Source: Chloroflexota bacterium
Lineage (GTDB): Bacteria > Chloroflexota > Anaerolineae > Promineifilales > Promineifilaceae
DNA length: 64,000 bases
Assembly (NCBI GenBank): GCA_017993775.1
Contig: JAGOMA010000021.1
Span: 34,487-98,486 of the forward strand
Reading direction: 5' to 3'
Shown here: piece by piece, positions 29,682-38,700 of the stretch
How the letters are laid out: each line of letters starts with the position of its first letter
Numbering within the stretch: the stretch's first letter is position 1
Position numbers and translations under genes: made by a program
The notes under the pieces: model-generated
What the model was told of the DNA's origin: nothing
The model's input: only the letters and a program-made list of their open reading frames with translations
Database searches by the model: none

Positions 29682-30081
29682 ATTCGTTTTCCTTACGTTG
29701 TGATGTTGTGAGCGGAGGCTTGCCGGAGACCATGAAATAGACACACGGATTAAACGGATTCGCCGGATGGTGGCCTGATCCGTGCCATCCGTGTACCTAT
29801 TTTATTTCGACAAGCTCCTCATGGATGATAGGGGGAATGGCTGAATAAATCAAATTTATTCACAGCATTCTCAGGGCAAGCGCGCTTGTGATTTTTGGCC
29901 TGCCCGTCTGGCGCTGCAGCGCCAGTCTACAAAACAACGCTCCGTAAACGGGGCGCAAAGAACCGAGGGCGTCGTGGACGAGTATGCGATTACCGTGGAT
30001 TTGGCGTGGATCAGGTCGCCGGGGCGTGGCGGTTTGCTTATAATCACGGCGCCGGCAAATTTTACCGGCGAAGGAATGATG
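29682..30081. other. Divergent intergenic region with repeat fragments
   Basis: It separates the ABC-F and acyl-AMP-ligase genes. At 29739-29763 is ACACGGATTAAACGGATTCG, closely matching a segment at 7555-7581, so a dispersed repeat. At 29908-29925 is a perfect 18-bp palindrome with arm CTGGCGCTG. An open frame extends the ligase gene upstream to 29974, but there is no start signal in it. Confidence 0.5.
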
Positions 30082-31779
30082 ATGATACTGACGCAGGCCA
30101 CACGGCCGTATGCCCACACCCTCTTAGACGCCCGCGCCCTCACCGACCCGGACGACAGTCTGGACGCCATCATTTACGTGGCCACCGGCCAGCCGGATGT
30201 TCATATAACGCGGCGCGAATTCCGCACGGCCGTGGCCCTTACCGCCCACACCTTAAGCCAATTCGGCTTGCAGCCCGGCGATCTGGTCATCATCGCCCAC
30301 ACGCAAAACCTGGAAAGCATCTTCCTCTTTTGGGGCGCGCTGCAAGTGGGTGCAGTCCCCTCCATGTTCCCCACGCTCACCGAAAAGCTGGACCCGGCCA
30401 TCTATTTGCGTAATCTGGCCGAACTGGTGCGCTTCTCCGGCGTGCGAGCTATCCTGACCACCGAAGCGTTTGCCCCGGAACTGGCCAATCATGTGAACTG
30501 CGCGGTCTACAGCTCCACCCAATTATTTGCCCATCCTGCCACTCCCCGCCCGCCAATCCCCAATCTCCCATCTCCAATTCCGCACCACACCGCCTTTTTG
30601 CAACATTCTTCCGGCACGACGGGCCTGCAAAAAGGGGTAGCGCTGTCGCACACGGCCGTGCTCAACCAGATCGCCGCCTACAGCGAGGCCATCCAACTGA
30701 CGGCCGAGGATGTGATTGTAAGCTGGCTGCCCCTATACCACGACATGGGTCTCATCGCCGGCTTTTTGCTACCGCTGGCACAGGGCATCCCCCTGGTGCT
30801 GATGTCGCCGTTCGATTGGGTGCAGCACCCGGCGCTGCTGCTAAAGGCCATCCACGCCCACCGGGGCACCTTGTGCTGGCTGCCAAATTTTGCCTATAAC
30901 CACTGCGCCCGCCGCATTCGCCGCCGCGACCTGGACGGCGTGTCGTTGGCCTCAATGCGCCTTTTTATCAACTGTTCTGAGCCGGTGCGCCACGAGAGCC
31001 ACCAATTGTTTCTGGAGCGATTTGCGGCGATAGGGGTAACGGCCGTTACCCTCAGCGTCAGTTATGCGATGGCCGAAAACACCTTTGCCGTTACGCAGAC
31101 TCCTGCCGGCCAGCCGGCGCGGCTGGATGTGATCGACCAGGCCATTCTGGAGGCCGCCGGCCGCGCCCTACCTGTCCCAACCAACCATCCACAAGCGGCG
31201 GTGAAGGTGTCTTGCGGGCCGCCGGTAGCCGGAACGGCCGTGCGCGTGTTGGACGCAGACGGCCGTGTCTTACCGGAGCGCACCGTCGGCGAGTTGGCCA
31301 TCCACAGCCCCTACATGCTCAACGAATACTACCGCCGTCCCGATTTGCAGCCCTTTCAGGATGGCTGGTTCCGTACCGGCGACAAAGGGTATCTGGCCGA
31401 TGGCGAAGTGTTTGTGATCGGCCGCAGCAAAGACCTGATCATTAACGCCGGTAAAAACGTCTATCCGCAGGACATTGAAGCCATTATGAACGAGATACCG
31501 GGAATTCATGCCGGGCGCGCCGTGGTGTTTGGCGTACCCGACGAACGCGAAGGCACGGAACTGATCGCCGTGGTGGCCGAAACCAGCCTGGAAGATGCTG
31601 CCGAACGGCAGGCATTGGGCAAGTTGATTCGTCAGGAGGTAGCGCGGCAGAGCAGCGTGGCAGTTAGTTTTGTGCAGCTTGTAGGACCACAGTGGCTTAT
31701 CAAAACATCTAGCGGCAAAATCGCCCGCGCCGCAAACCGCGACAAATGGCTGCGCGAACGGGCGGATAAAACGTTGTAA
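30082..31779 (+). CDS. Fatty-acyl-AMP ligase-like AMP-binding enzyme
   Basis: 565 residues. Three consecutive ATGs lie at 30076, 30079 and 30082; AAGGA at 30071-30075 is best spaced for the last. The adenylate-forming fold shows in HSSGTTGLQKGVALSH (P-loop), SWLPLYHDMGLIAGFLLPL, WFRTGDKG and RSKDLIINAGKNVYPQDIE, with catalytic Lys in TSSGKIARA near the C-terminus. The LPLYHDMGL motif and overall length resemble fatty-acyl-AMP ligases, which load acyl groups onto a carrier protein. It may charge the acyl carrier protein encoded at 25328, and so feed the MBOAT, although it is 4.5 kb away. The acyl substrate cannot be read from sequence. Confidence 0.8.
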   Translation: MILTQATRPYAHTLLDARALTDPDDSLDAIIYVATGQPDVHITRREFRTAVALTAHTLSQFGLQPGDLVIIAHTQNLESIFLFWGALQVGAVPSMFPTLTEKLDPAIYLRNLAELVRFSGVRAILTTEAFAPELANHVNCAVYSSTQLFAHPATPRPPIPNLPSPIPHHTAFLQHSSGTTGLQKGVALSHTAVLNQIAAYSEAIQLTAEDVIVSWLPLYHDMGLIAGFLLPLAQGIPLVLMSPFDWVQHPALLLKAIHAHRGTLCWLPNFAYNHCARRIRRRDLDGVSLASMRLFINCSEPVRHESHQLFLERFAAIGVTAVTLSVSYAMAENTFAVTQTPAGQPARLDVIDQAILEAAGRALPVPTNHPQAAVKVSCGPPVAGTAVRVLDADGRVLPERTVGELAIHSPYMLNEYYRRPDLQPFQDGWFRTGDKGYLADGEVFVIGRSKDLIINAGKNVYPQDIEAIMNEIPGIHAGRAVVFGVPDEREGTELIAVVAETSLEDAAERQALGKLIRQEVARQSSVAVSFVQLVGPQWLIKTSSGKIARAANRDKWLRERADKTL

Positions 31780-31808
31780 ACCTGACAGGTTTGAGAAACC
31801 TGCCAGGT
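31780..31808 (+). terminator. Hairpin after the acyl-AMP-ligase gene
   Basis: ACCTGACAGGTTT (31780-31792) pairs with AAACCTGCCAGGT (31796-31808) at 12 of 13 positions around a GAG loop, starting right after the stop codon. There is no T-run, so it may be a weak terminator or a dispersed repeat. Confidence 0.45.
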
Positions 31809-31887
31809 CTTGTGCCAACGCAGTCATTCTCAATTTAGATCTGGCATTCGTGCGAACAAGGTAATTTCTTTGCAATGTACGCTGAAC

Positions 31888-31987
31888 TGTCATGCTGAGC
31901 GGAGTCTTCGGCCCTGAGCAACGTCGAACGGGGAAGCATCCCGCTCCACCAGAAGAAGGGGATGCCTCGGAGGCTCTCAGCATGACA
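31888..31987. repeat. 100-bp MITE-like element with 12-bp terminal inverted repeats
   Basis: TGTCATGCTGAG at the left end and CTCAGCATGACA at the right are perfect inverted repeats bounding a 100-bp non-coding segment. The interior (GAAGCATCCCGCTCC, GGGGATGCCTC) has partial internal pairing. No coding capacity. It sits between the ligase gene and the tRNA. Target duplication is not obvious. Confidence 0.5.
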
Positions 31988-32031
31988 CATTTCTGGTTAA
32001 ATTGAGAATTGCTGGCGCCAACGGCCGTTTC

Positions 32032-32060
32032 TTGACATCGCCTTACGGGGTGACTATAAT
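32032..32060 (+). promoter_or_regulatory. Consensus housekeeping promoter of tRNA-Gly
   Basis: TTGACA at 32032-32037, 17 bp spacer, TATAAT at 32055-32060: both hexamers are exact sigma-70/SigA consensus. The tRNA begins 12 bp after the -10, so the transcript starts almost at the mature 5' end. Confidence 0.9.
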
Positions 32061-32071
32061 TTTGACCACTT

Positions 32072-32143
32072 GCGAGCGTAGTTCAGTGGTAGAACGTTAG
32101 CTTCCCAAGCTAAATGTCACGGGTTCGAGTCCCGTCGCTCGCT
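32072..32143 (+). tRNA. tRNA-Gly (anticodon CCC)
   Basis: Cloverleaf read directly: acceptor GCGAGCG/CGCTCGC, D arm GTTC...GAAC, anticodon stem TTAGC/GCTAA with loop TTCCCAA (anticodon CCC at 32104-32106), T arm ACGGG-TTCGAGT-CCCGT, discriminator T. The 3' CCA is not encoded. A run of T (32143-32149) follows directly and may act as terminator. Confidence 0.95.
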
Positions 32144-32228
32144 TTTTTTACCAGAGAGATGTCAGGCTGATGTACCAATGGCCGATTGCGATTAAACAAA
32201 TTTGTGACGCTCGTCACGGGAATTGCTG

Positions 32229-32265
32229 AAACGGGAGAGGTAGCCACCTCTCCCGTTTATTTTTC
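32229..32265 (+). terminator. Rho-independent terminator
   Basis: AAACGGGAGAGGT (32229-32241) and ACCTCTCCCGTTT (32246-32258) form a perfect 13-bp stem with an AGCC loop, followed by ATTTTT. It lies 86 bp after the tRNA with no gene between and may end the tRNA transcript, or be left over from a lost gene. A GTGACG-CT-CGTCAC inverted repeat lies just upstream (about 32203-32218). Confidence 0.85.
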
Positions 32266-32343
32266 CTCATCTGGGGTTCCCCCGGTTCTTCAACAACTTT
32301 GGTGCAAAAGCTTTCACGGGACAAGTAAACAGGAGCTACGGGC

Positions 32344-32420
32344 TTGTTGCATCACACCGATCGGGGCTGTCAGTACGCAGCGACCCAATATCGGGCCGTA
32401 ACCCGAATACGGATTGTTTG
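32344..32420 (+). pseudogene. IS3-family transposase remnant (orfB core fragment)
   Basis: The frame from 32347 reads LHHTDRGCQYAATQYR, matching the conserved H[SH][DT]DRG.QY motif around the second catalytic Asp of IS3-type DDE transposases. After about 18 residues the similarity fades (a possible IVCS remains), and no other part of the transposase or inverted repeats is present. It abuts the 3' end of the convergent BTAD regulator gene. Confidence 0.7.
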
Positions 32421-32423
32421 CAG

Positions 32424-35400
32424 CTACAACCAATTGAGCGCCCAATTGATGCCATCGGTTATAGTGAAAGGGGGAGCCGCGGGCAGTGTCAGGTCAATCC
32501 CTAAACTGGCGGTAAAAGCGGCTACTTCTTCTTTAACGTGGTGGGCTGCCCCAGGCTGCTGGTAAACAAGCGCCAGCAAACGTTCCCCACCGGGTTGCCC
32601 AGTCTGCACCCATGCTCGTCCCGCTGAGGCTAATACGGTCAAGATCATATTTGCGGAATTCAAGGAAACGGCCGTTTCCAATCCCTCTCTCAATAATTCC
32701 CGCGCCGCGGCCAAATCACCCGCCAGCAGCCGCGTTTGTCCCAGCCCATCCAGCGCCGCCGCCACGATTAGCTCGCGACCCATCTCTCGACCCAGCGCCA
32801 AACTTGCCTGATACTGCTGTTCAGCCACCGCCACATCTCCGGTCACACGAGCCACGCTGCCCAGGTTCAACAAGGTGATCGCCATTTGTGACCGGTTGTC
32901 CACTGCCGCTGCCAACTCGTAGCTCTCCTGGTAACAGGCGCGTGCCCGTTCATATTCGCCCTGCACATTGGCGATATTGCCCAGGTTGATCAGGCAGACG
33001 GCTACCCCAGACATATCTTCCTGGCGGCGGAAGATGTTTAAACTTTCCGTGTAATAGGCAGTGGCTTCGGCGTAACGGCCGTTGTTCTTCGCCAACACGC
33101 CCAAGCTGTTCAAGACACCGGCCAGGGACGACGGCTGATCCACAAGTCGGTACAGTGCCAGACTGCGCTCAAAAGACGCCGCCGCCGCCGCCAACTCACC
33201 CAAATGACGCTGCACGCGTCCCAAAATCTCCCAGGCATCAGCCTCATAGACGGGTTGCGCGGCTTCTGCCAGCACAGGCAGAGCAGCCAACAGCCGCACT
33301 TTCGCCTCTGCATAACGCCCCAGCGCTTCTTCCTGTTTGGCAAGCTGGTGGTGCAAATGAGCCAGCAGGTGCTGCTCGGGTGGGGCGGTGGCTGGTTCCA
33401 ACTGCTGCACCGTCCCGGTTAGCCAGGCAGCGGCTTCTAGCGAGCGCCCGCGCCGCAAATAAAAGAGGGAAAGGTGGGGCAGCAGCGTCATCATGACGGA
33501 TACTGCTGCTGCTTGCGGATATTGTTTGTGCGCCCGCTGTTGCAGCGCCCAAGTCCAGGCAAAACGGCCGTTTTCCATTTCCAACGCCATCAGGCGCAAG
33601 CCACTCTCCGCCGCTGGCCCTGAAAAGGTTTTCCCCTGCGCCGCCAAAAAATCGGCGTAGTAACGGGCATGAGCCGCCCAAACCGCTGCCCAGTCGTCCG
33701 CGCTCGCTTTCTCTTGGGCAAAAAGTCGAATCGCTTCATGCAGTTGATAACGGCCGTTTGGCTGCCGCTGCACCAACGATTTATCCACCAATACAGACAG
33801 GGACCGCTGTCCTGCTCCGGTCACAGCGGTGGCGGCGGCGCTGTCGAACCCGCCATGAAACACAGCCAACCGGGCCAAAACACCTTGTTCTGCCTCAGAG
33901 AGCAGACCCCAAGAGTAATCGAAGGTTGCCCGCAAAGTGCGCTGGCGCAGGGGGGTGTTGCGCCAGTCACTCGCCAGAAAATCCAGATGACGTTCAATAG
34001 CGCGGGCAATGTCCTGGCATGGTATCGTGCGCACCCAGGCGGCAGCCAATTCCAGAGCCAGCGGCAGCCCACTCACCAATCGGCAAATATGCAGGATTGA
34101 CTCTCGTTCGGCCGCGTCGTCAAAGCCTAAAAAGACGCGCCGCGCCCGCTGGATAAACAATTGGGGTGCGCTGAAAGCAGCCCAGTCAGGCGCGTTACCA
34201 GGTGGCAGATCCAGCCCGTCAATTTCAACCAGCCACTCCTGATAGAGGGCCAGCCGCTCCCGTGAAGTGACGATGAGACGCAGCCCGGGAGCGGCGTCCA
34301 GCAGGTCAGAAAGGAGGTCGGCTTGGGGAAGCAGATGCTCAAAATTATCCAAAATCAACAGCAGCCGTTGTTGGCGCAGGTGTTGGCACAATTGCTGCCT
34401 GGGCGTGTCTGCCCCACTGAGTTTGAGACCAATGGTTTCGGCAATGATGGCAGCAACGGCCGTTTCCGGGGGTAAGTCGGCCAGAGGGACAAAATAAAGG
34501 CCATCAGGGAATTGGGGATCGGTCAGATGACGCCCGGCCGTTTCCAATGCCAGCCGTGTTTTGCCCACACCGCCGGGACCAAGAATAGTCAGTAAACGGC
34601 CGTCTGCTTGCGCCAGCAAGGCATCCAATTGGGTCAATTCTGTCTCACGTCCCACAAAGGAAGTAGCGCTGGCTGGCAAATTGTGTACAGAAACCCGTTT
34701 GCTCTCAGCCGTATCCATGGGGACGATCTGACTGTGCTTAATCGCTTCGTATAGGTCAACGGTTTCAATGGTTGGCTCCACGCCCAAATTTTCGGCCAAC
34801 AAACGACGGCAGCGTTCAAATTGTGCCAGTGCGTCACTGCGACGGCCGTTCAGGGCCAACAAACGCATCAGCAGACGGTGTGCTTCTTCGCGCCAATTGT
34901 CCAACGCCAGACTGCGCCGCGTATAGCCAATGCCGTCGTCGTAGGCTTGCCGCTGCTCTGCCTCTTCCGCCAGGCGATGCAGCAGGTCGATCACCAGCAA
35001 ACGCAGCCGTTCCCGTTGCAGCAGCGCCCATTCTTCAAAGGCAGGGGCATCGGGTACGGTGAGGCCATCGAGGAAATCAGAGCGGTAGAGGGAAACGGCC
35101 GTTTGCCAGGCGGCAGGTGGTTGGGTAACGGCCGTTTGCAGGGCAGCCACATCCAACGAGACCAGATCGGGGTTCAGGCTGATGGTGTGATGGGTGAGGG
35201 TAAGAAACGGCCGTAATTGAGCAGGCATCCGGTTTAAGGTCACACGCAAACTGGCCCGCGCCGCCGCATCCGGTGTCTCCCCCCACAGCAGCGCCGCCAA
35301 CGATTCACGGGAGCAGGGTTGAGCCGTCACCGCCAGGTATGCCAGCAGAGCCAGCCCTTTTGCCGGGATACTGACAGCCAGCAGGTCACCATTCAGCCGA

Positions 35401-35459
35401 ATTTCTGGCCGGCCAAGCAGCGCCAATTGCATTGTTGCTGTTTCCATCCTCATATCCAT
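32424..35459 (-). CDS. BTAD (SARP-like) / STAND ATPase / TPR transcriptional regulator
   Basis: 1011 residues. An N-terminal winged-helix-like region (about 10-95; MQLALLGRPEIRLNG), then the bacterial transcriptional activation domain (100-245; RLRLLVIDLLHRLAEEAEQR, ALAQFERCRRLLAENLGVEP). STAND ATPase with Walker A GPGGVGKT (294-301), Walker B LLLILDNFEHLL, and SGLPLALELAAAW. From about 620 are TPRs (AVCLINLGNIANVQGEYERA). The AfsR/SARP architecture predicts an ATP-dependent activator. It is divergent from the small-ORF/giant-surface-protein operon 73 bp away and is the natural candidate regulator of it. Met10 is an alternative start. Confidence 0.88.
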   Translation of the reverse strand: MDMRMETATMQLALLGRPEIRLNGDLLAVSIPAKGLALLAYLAVTAQPCSRESLAALLWGETPDAAARASLRVTLNRMPAQLRPFLTLTHHTISLNPDLVSLDVAALQTAVTQPPAAWQTAVSLYRSDFLDGLTVPDAPAFEEWALLQRERLRLLVIDLLHRLAEEAEQRQAYDDGIGYTRRSLALDNWREEAHRLLMRLLALNGRRSDALAQFERCRRLLAENLGVEPTIETVDLYEAIKHSQIVPMDTAESKRVSVHNLPASATSFVGRETELTQLDALLAQADGRLLTILGPGGVGKTRLALETAGRHLTDPQFPDGLYFVPLADLPPETAVAAIIAETIGLKLSGADTPRQQLCQHLRQQRLLLILDNFEHLLPQADLLSDLLDAAPGLRLIVTSRERLALYQEWLVEIDGLDLPPGNAPDWAAFSAPQLFIQRARRVFLGFDDAAERESILHICRLVSGLPLALELAAAWVRTIPCQDIARAIERHLDFLASDWRNTPLRQRTLRATFDYSWGLLSEAEQGVLARLAVFHGGFDSAAATAVTGAGQRSLSVLVDKSLVQRQPNGRYQLHEAIRLFAQEKASADDWAAVWAAHARYYADFLAAQGKTFSGPAAESGLRLMALEMENGRFAWTWALQQRAHKQYPQAAAVSVMMTLLPHLSLFYLRRGRSLEAAAWLTGTVQQLEPATAPPEQHLLAHLHHQLAKQEEALGRYAEAKVRLLAALPVLAEAAQPVYEADAWEILGRVQRHLGELAAAAASFERSLALYRLVDQPSSLAGVLNSLGVLAKNNGRYAEATAYYTESLNIFRRQEDMSGVAVCLINLGNIANVQGEYERARACYQESYELAAAVDNRSQMAITLLNLGSVARVTGDVAVAEQQYQASLALGREMGRELIVAAALDGLGQTRLLAGDLAAARELLREGLETAVSLNSANMILTVLASAGRAWVQTGQPGGERLLALVYQQPGAAHHVKEEVAAFTASLGIDLTLPAAPPFTITDGINWALNWL

Positions 35460-35532
35460 ACGGTCTGTTACGCTGCTGTTACGCTTTTGTTCTCACAGTT
35501 TGGGTATGCTTGAAATTATACACAGGTTGATT

Positions 35533-35730
35533 ATGTCTCAAATAACTTATTTACCATACACCATTTACCTGATGCGCCTCTGGCTAGATAGCGAAGGCGA
35601 AACAGCCTGGCGCTTTAGCCTGGAAGACCCCCACACAGGAGCGCGGCGCGGTTTCGCTACCCTGGATGAGCTTATCATCTTTTTACAGCAAGAAATCACA
35701 AAGGATACGAGGAAAAACCATGATGCGTAA
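35533..35730 (+). CDS. Small protein translationally coupled to the giant surface protein
   Basis: 65 residues from ATG 35533. Sequence features: YTIYLMRLWLDSEGETAWRFSLEDP.TG and FATLDELIIFLQQE. No signal peptide. Similar short proteins with an [LV]RLW...WR.SLE.P.TG pattern seem to recur in Chloroflexota near such genes, which is recollection, not a search. The stop codon lies inside the start of the giant gene (overlap 11 nt from ATG 35720), a strong sign of coupled translation. Possible regulator or chaperone of the large product; function unknown. Confidence 0.65.
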   Translation: MSQITYLPYTIYLMRLWLDSEGETAWRFSLEDPHTGARRGFATLDELIIFLQQEITKDTRKNHDA

Positions 35731-38700
35731 ACGAGATAGTGCGTTAAGTCTGCTGCTGACCTTTTTGTTTATGATGGGGGGATTGTGGGGGAGAACGGCC
35801 GTTACCCATGCCAACCCCTCTCAAACCACCGCCGCCACCTTCACCGTCACCACCACCACTGACAGCGGCCCCGGTTCCCTGCGCCAGGCCATCACCGACG
35901 CCAACGCCAACCCAGGTCTGGACACCATCACCTTTGCCATCGGCGCGACTGGTTCCCAACAGACCATCCAACCCAGCGCTTTGCTGCCTTCCATCACCAG
36001 CCCTGTTTTTCTGGATGGTTGGAGCCAGGGCGGAGTTGGTTACAACGGGCCGCCGCTGATCGAACTGAATGGGGCGTTGGCCGGATCATACGGCCTGCGC
36101 ATTACTGCGGGTAGCAGCACGGTACGTGGGTTGGCAATCAACGGCTTTGTCAGCGGCGTCATTTTGCTTACCGCAGACGGCAACTGGATTTATGGTTGTC
36201 ACATTGGCACGGATTTGGCGGGGGAAACGGCCGTTTCCAACATCACCGGTATCTCCATCAGCACAAACTCCAACAGCAACATCATCGGCGTCAACGGCGA
36301 CGGCGTGGGCGACGCCGCTGAAGGCAACCTCATCTCCGGCAACAGCGATTGGGGCATTCTTTTTGCCCAGATTGCCACGATGCACAACGTCGTGGCTGGC
36401 AACAAGATCGGCACGGACATCACCGGCATGAGCGCCATCCGCAACGGCTTCGGCGGCTCACCACGCGGCGGCATCTATCTGGGCGGCTACGACAATTTGG
36501 TGGGCAGCAACTTCGATGGCGTCAGCGACGATCTGGAACGCAATCTCATCTCTGGCAATGCCAACAACAGCACCAGCGGTATCTTGATGCAATATGTCGA
36601 CCAGCCCGGCGCTCTGCCCAATGCCATCGCTGGCAACTGGATTGGCGTGGACGCCACCGGTCTGGCAGCACTGCCCAACAATTACGGCATGTACAGCGCT
36701 TCCGGCGCGATGACCGGCCTGATAGTGCGTCGCAACGTCATCTCCGCCAACACCTATGACGGCATCCGGGTCAACATGAACCAGGCGACCGTTAGCGACA
36801 ACCTGATTGGTGTAGCCGCTGATGGCACAACGCCGCTGGGCAACGGCAACCACGGTATCCTGCTAACCGGCAGCGACAACCAGATCGGCGGAACTGACTC
36901 CGGCGAAGCCAACATCATCGCCCACAACGGCACGGCGTCGGCGTTTTTCAACGGCGTGCTGGTAAGTAACACAGCGTTACGCAACACCATTCGCGGCAAC
37001 CGCATTTTTGCCAACTCGCGCCTGGGCATTGACCTGCGCTGGCCGGACGGCGTGAACGCCAACGATGATGACGACCCGGACACCGGCGGCAACAATCTGC
37101 AAAATTACCCCATCATCACCTTTGCCCAATCCTACGCCAACGGCACAACGGCCGTTCAGGGCACGTTGAACAGCAATCCCAACACCACTTTCACCCTGGA
37201 CTTTTATTACAGCGCCGCCGCTGACAACAGCGGCCACGGCGAAGGAGAGTTCTACCTGGGCGCAGGCAGCGCCGCCACCGACGCCGGCGGCGACGCCACC
37301 TTCGACGTAACCCTGCCCGCCACCATCCCGCCCAGCCAGTTCGTCAGCGCCACCGCCACCCACGCCGACGGCAGCACGTCGGAGTTTTCGCTGGCCTTGG
37401 CCGTCGGGGGGGTGATCGATGTGCCGATTCAAGGGCTGATCGCCGCCCACACCGGTTTCGGCTACAGCAACGACCCGGTCACCTTTGCCGCCAGCATCAG
37501 CGCGGGGACGGGCGTTAGCTACGAGTGGGATTTGGGCGATGGCAACCTGGCCGCCGGGGCCTTCGTCGAACACAGCTACGCCGCGCCGGGCGTCTATACC
37601 GCTACCGTCAGCGCTAGCAACAACAGCAGCAGCGCCCAGGCGCAGACCGTGGTCAGTGTGGTGGAAGCGGCCAACATCAACGGCCGTGTCTGGAACGACC
37701 TGGACGTTGATGGCATGTTGGGCATTGGCGAAGGGGGGTTGGCGGGGGTAACGGTAACGGCCGTTGGCCCCACCGGAACGATTGAAGCGCTGACTGATGC
37801 GGACGGCCGTTACCAACTATTCACCCCCGCTCCCGGCCTCTACACCGTCAGCGCATCAGCAAATGACAGGACCCCCACCACCGCCAGCCCCATCCCCATT
37901 CCAATGGGCGACAATGGCGGCACGGTGGTGGATTTTGGTCTACACGATACGCCCCCGACCGGCTTTGGCATCATCGCCGGGCGCGCCTGGGTTGATCTGG
38001 ACGGCTCCGGCTTCCCCGAACCGGACGAAGAAGCTCTGGCCGGGCGGCAAGTGGATATTTACGGCTCTCAATTCCCCCTGCAAACGACTACCACCGACAG
38101 CAGCGGCCTGTTCAGCCTGCTCGTACCATCGAACCGCACCTATCTCATGTGGGTCTTCGCCCCCGGCTTTTTCCCCGATGAGCGCACATTTGGCACGATC
38201 TGGCTGAGCGCCAATGCCCCGTTGATGAACCTGCACGCCCCCTTTGCCCGGGGCGGCACGGTCAGCGGCCAGGTGGTCAAGACCAGCGGCGCCGGTGTGC
38301 CCAACACCCTCATGCACATCGGTATGCCCATCAGCGCTACCTTAACCAACGCCAATGGCAGCTATACCTTCCTCGAACAAGAGCCGAGTGAGAACAAAGT
38401 CTTGGGAATGGTACCGCCACCCCCGTATGTCAACTACAATGGCGATGGCTTCCGTGTCTTCTCCCTACCGCCCAACAGCTTTGTCAGCGAAAATTGGCTG
38501 GTAGAACGCATCGGCCGCCTGACCGTCCACACCACGCAGAATATAGGCAGCCAGAGCTTGCCGGTGGGGAATATCTTCTTCCGCGTGCAGGGCAACGGCG
38601 TGGATGAATTGCTGGTCACCGGCTTGAACGGCCAGGCGGGGTTTGATCTGGGTGCCGGAACCTACACCGTCACTGTTTTGCCCGAATACCTGCCGCCCGA

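Noticed and set aside
29974..30081. Upstream extension of the acyl-AMP-ligase frame
   Set aside because: No ribosome-binding site; the AAGGA at 30071 fits the ATG at 30082.
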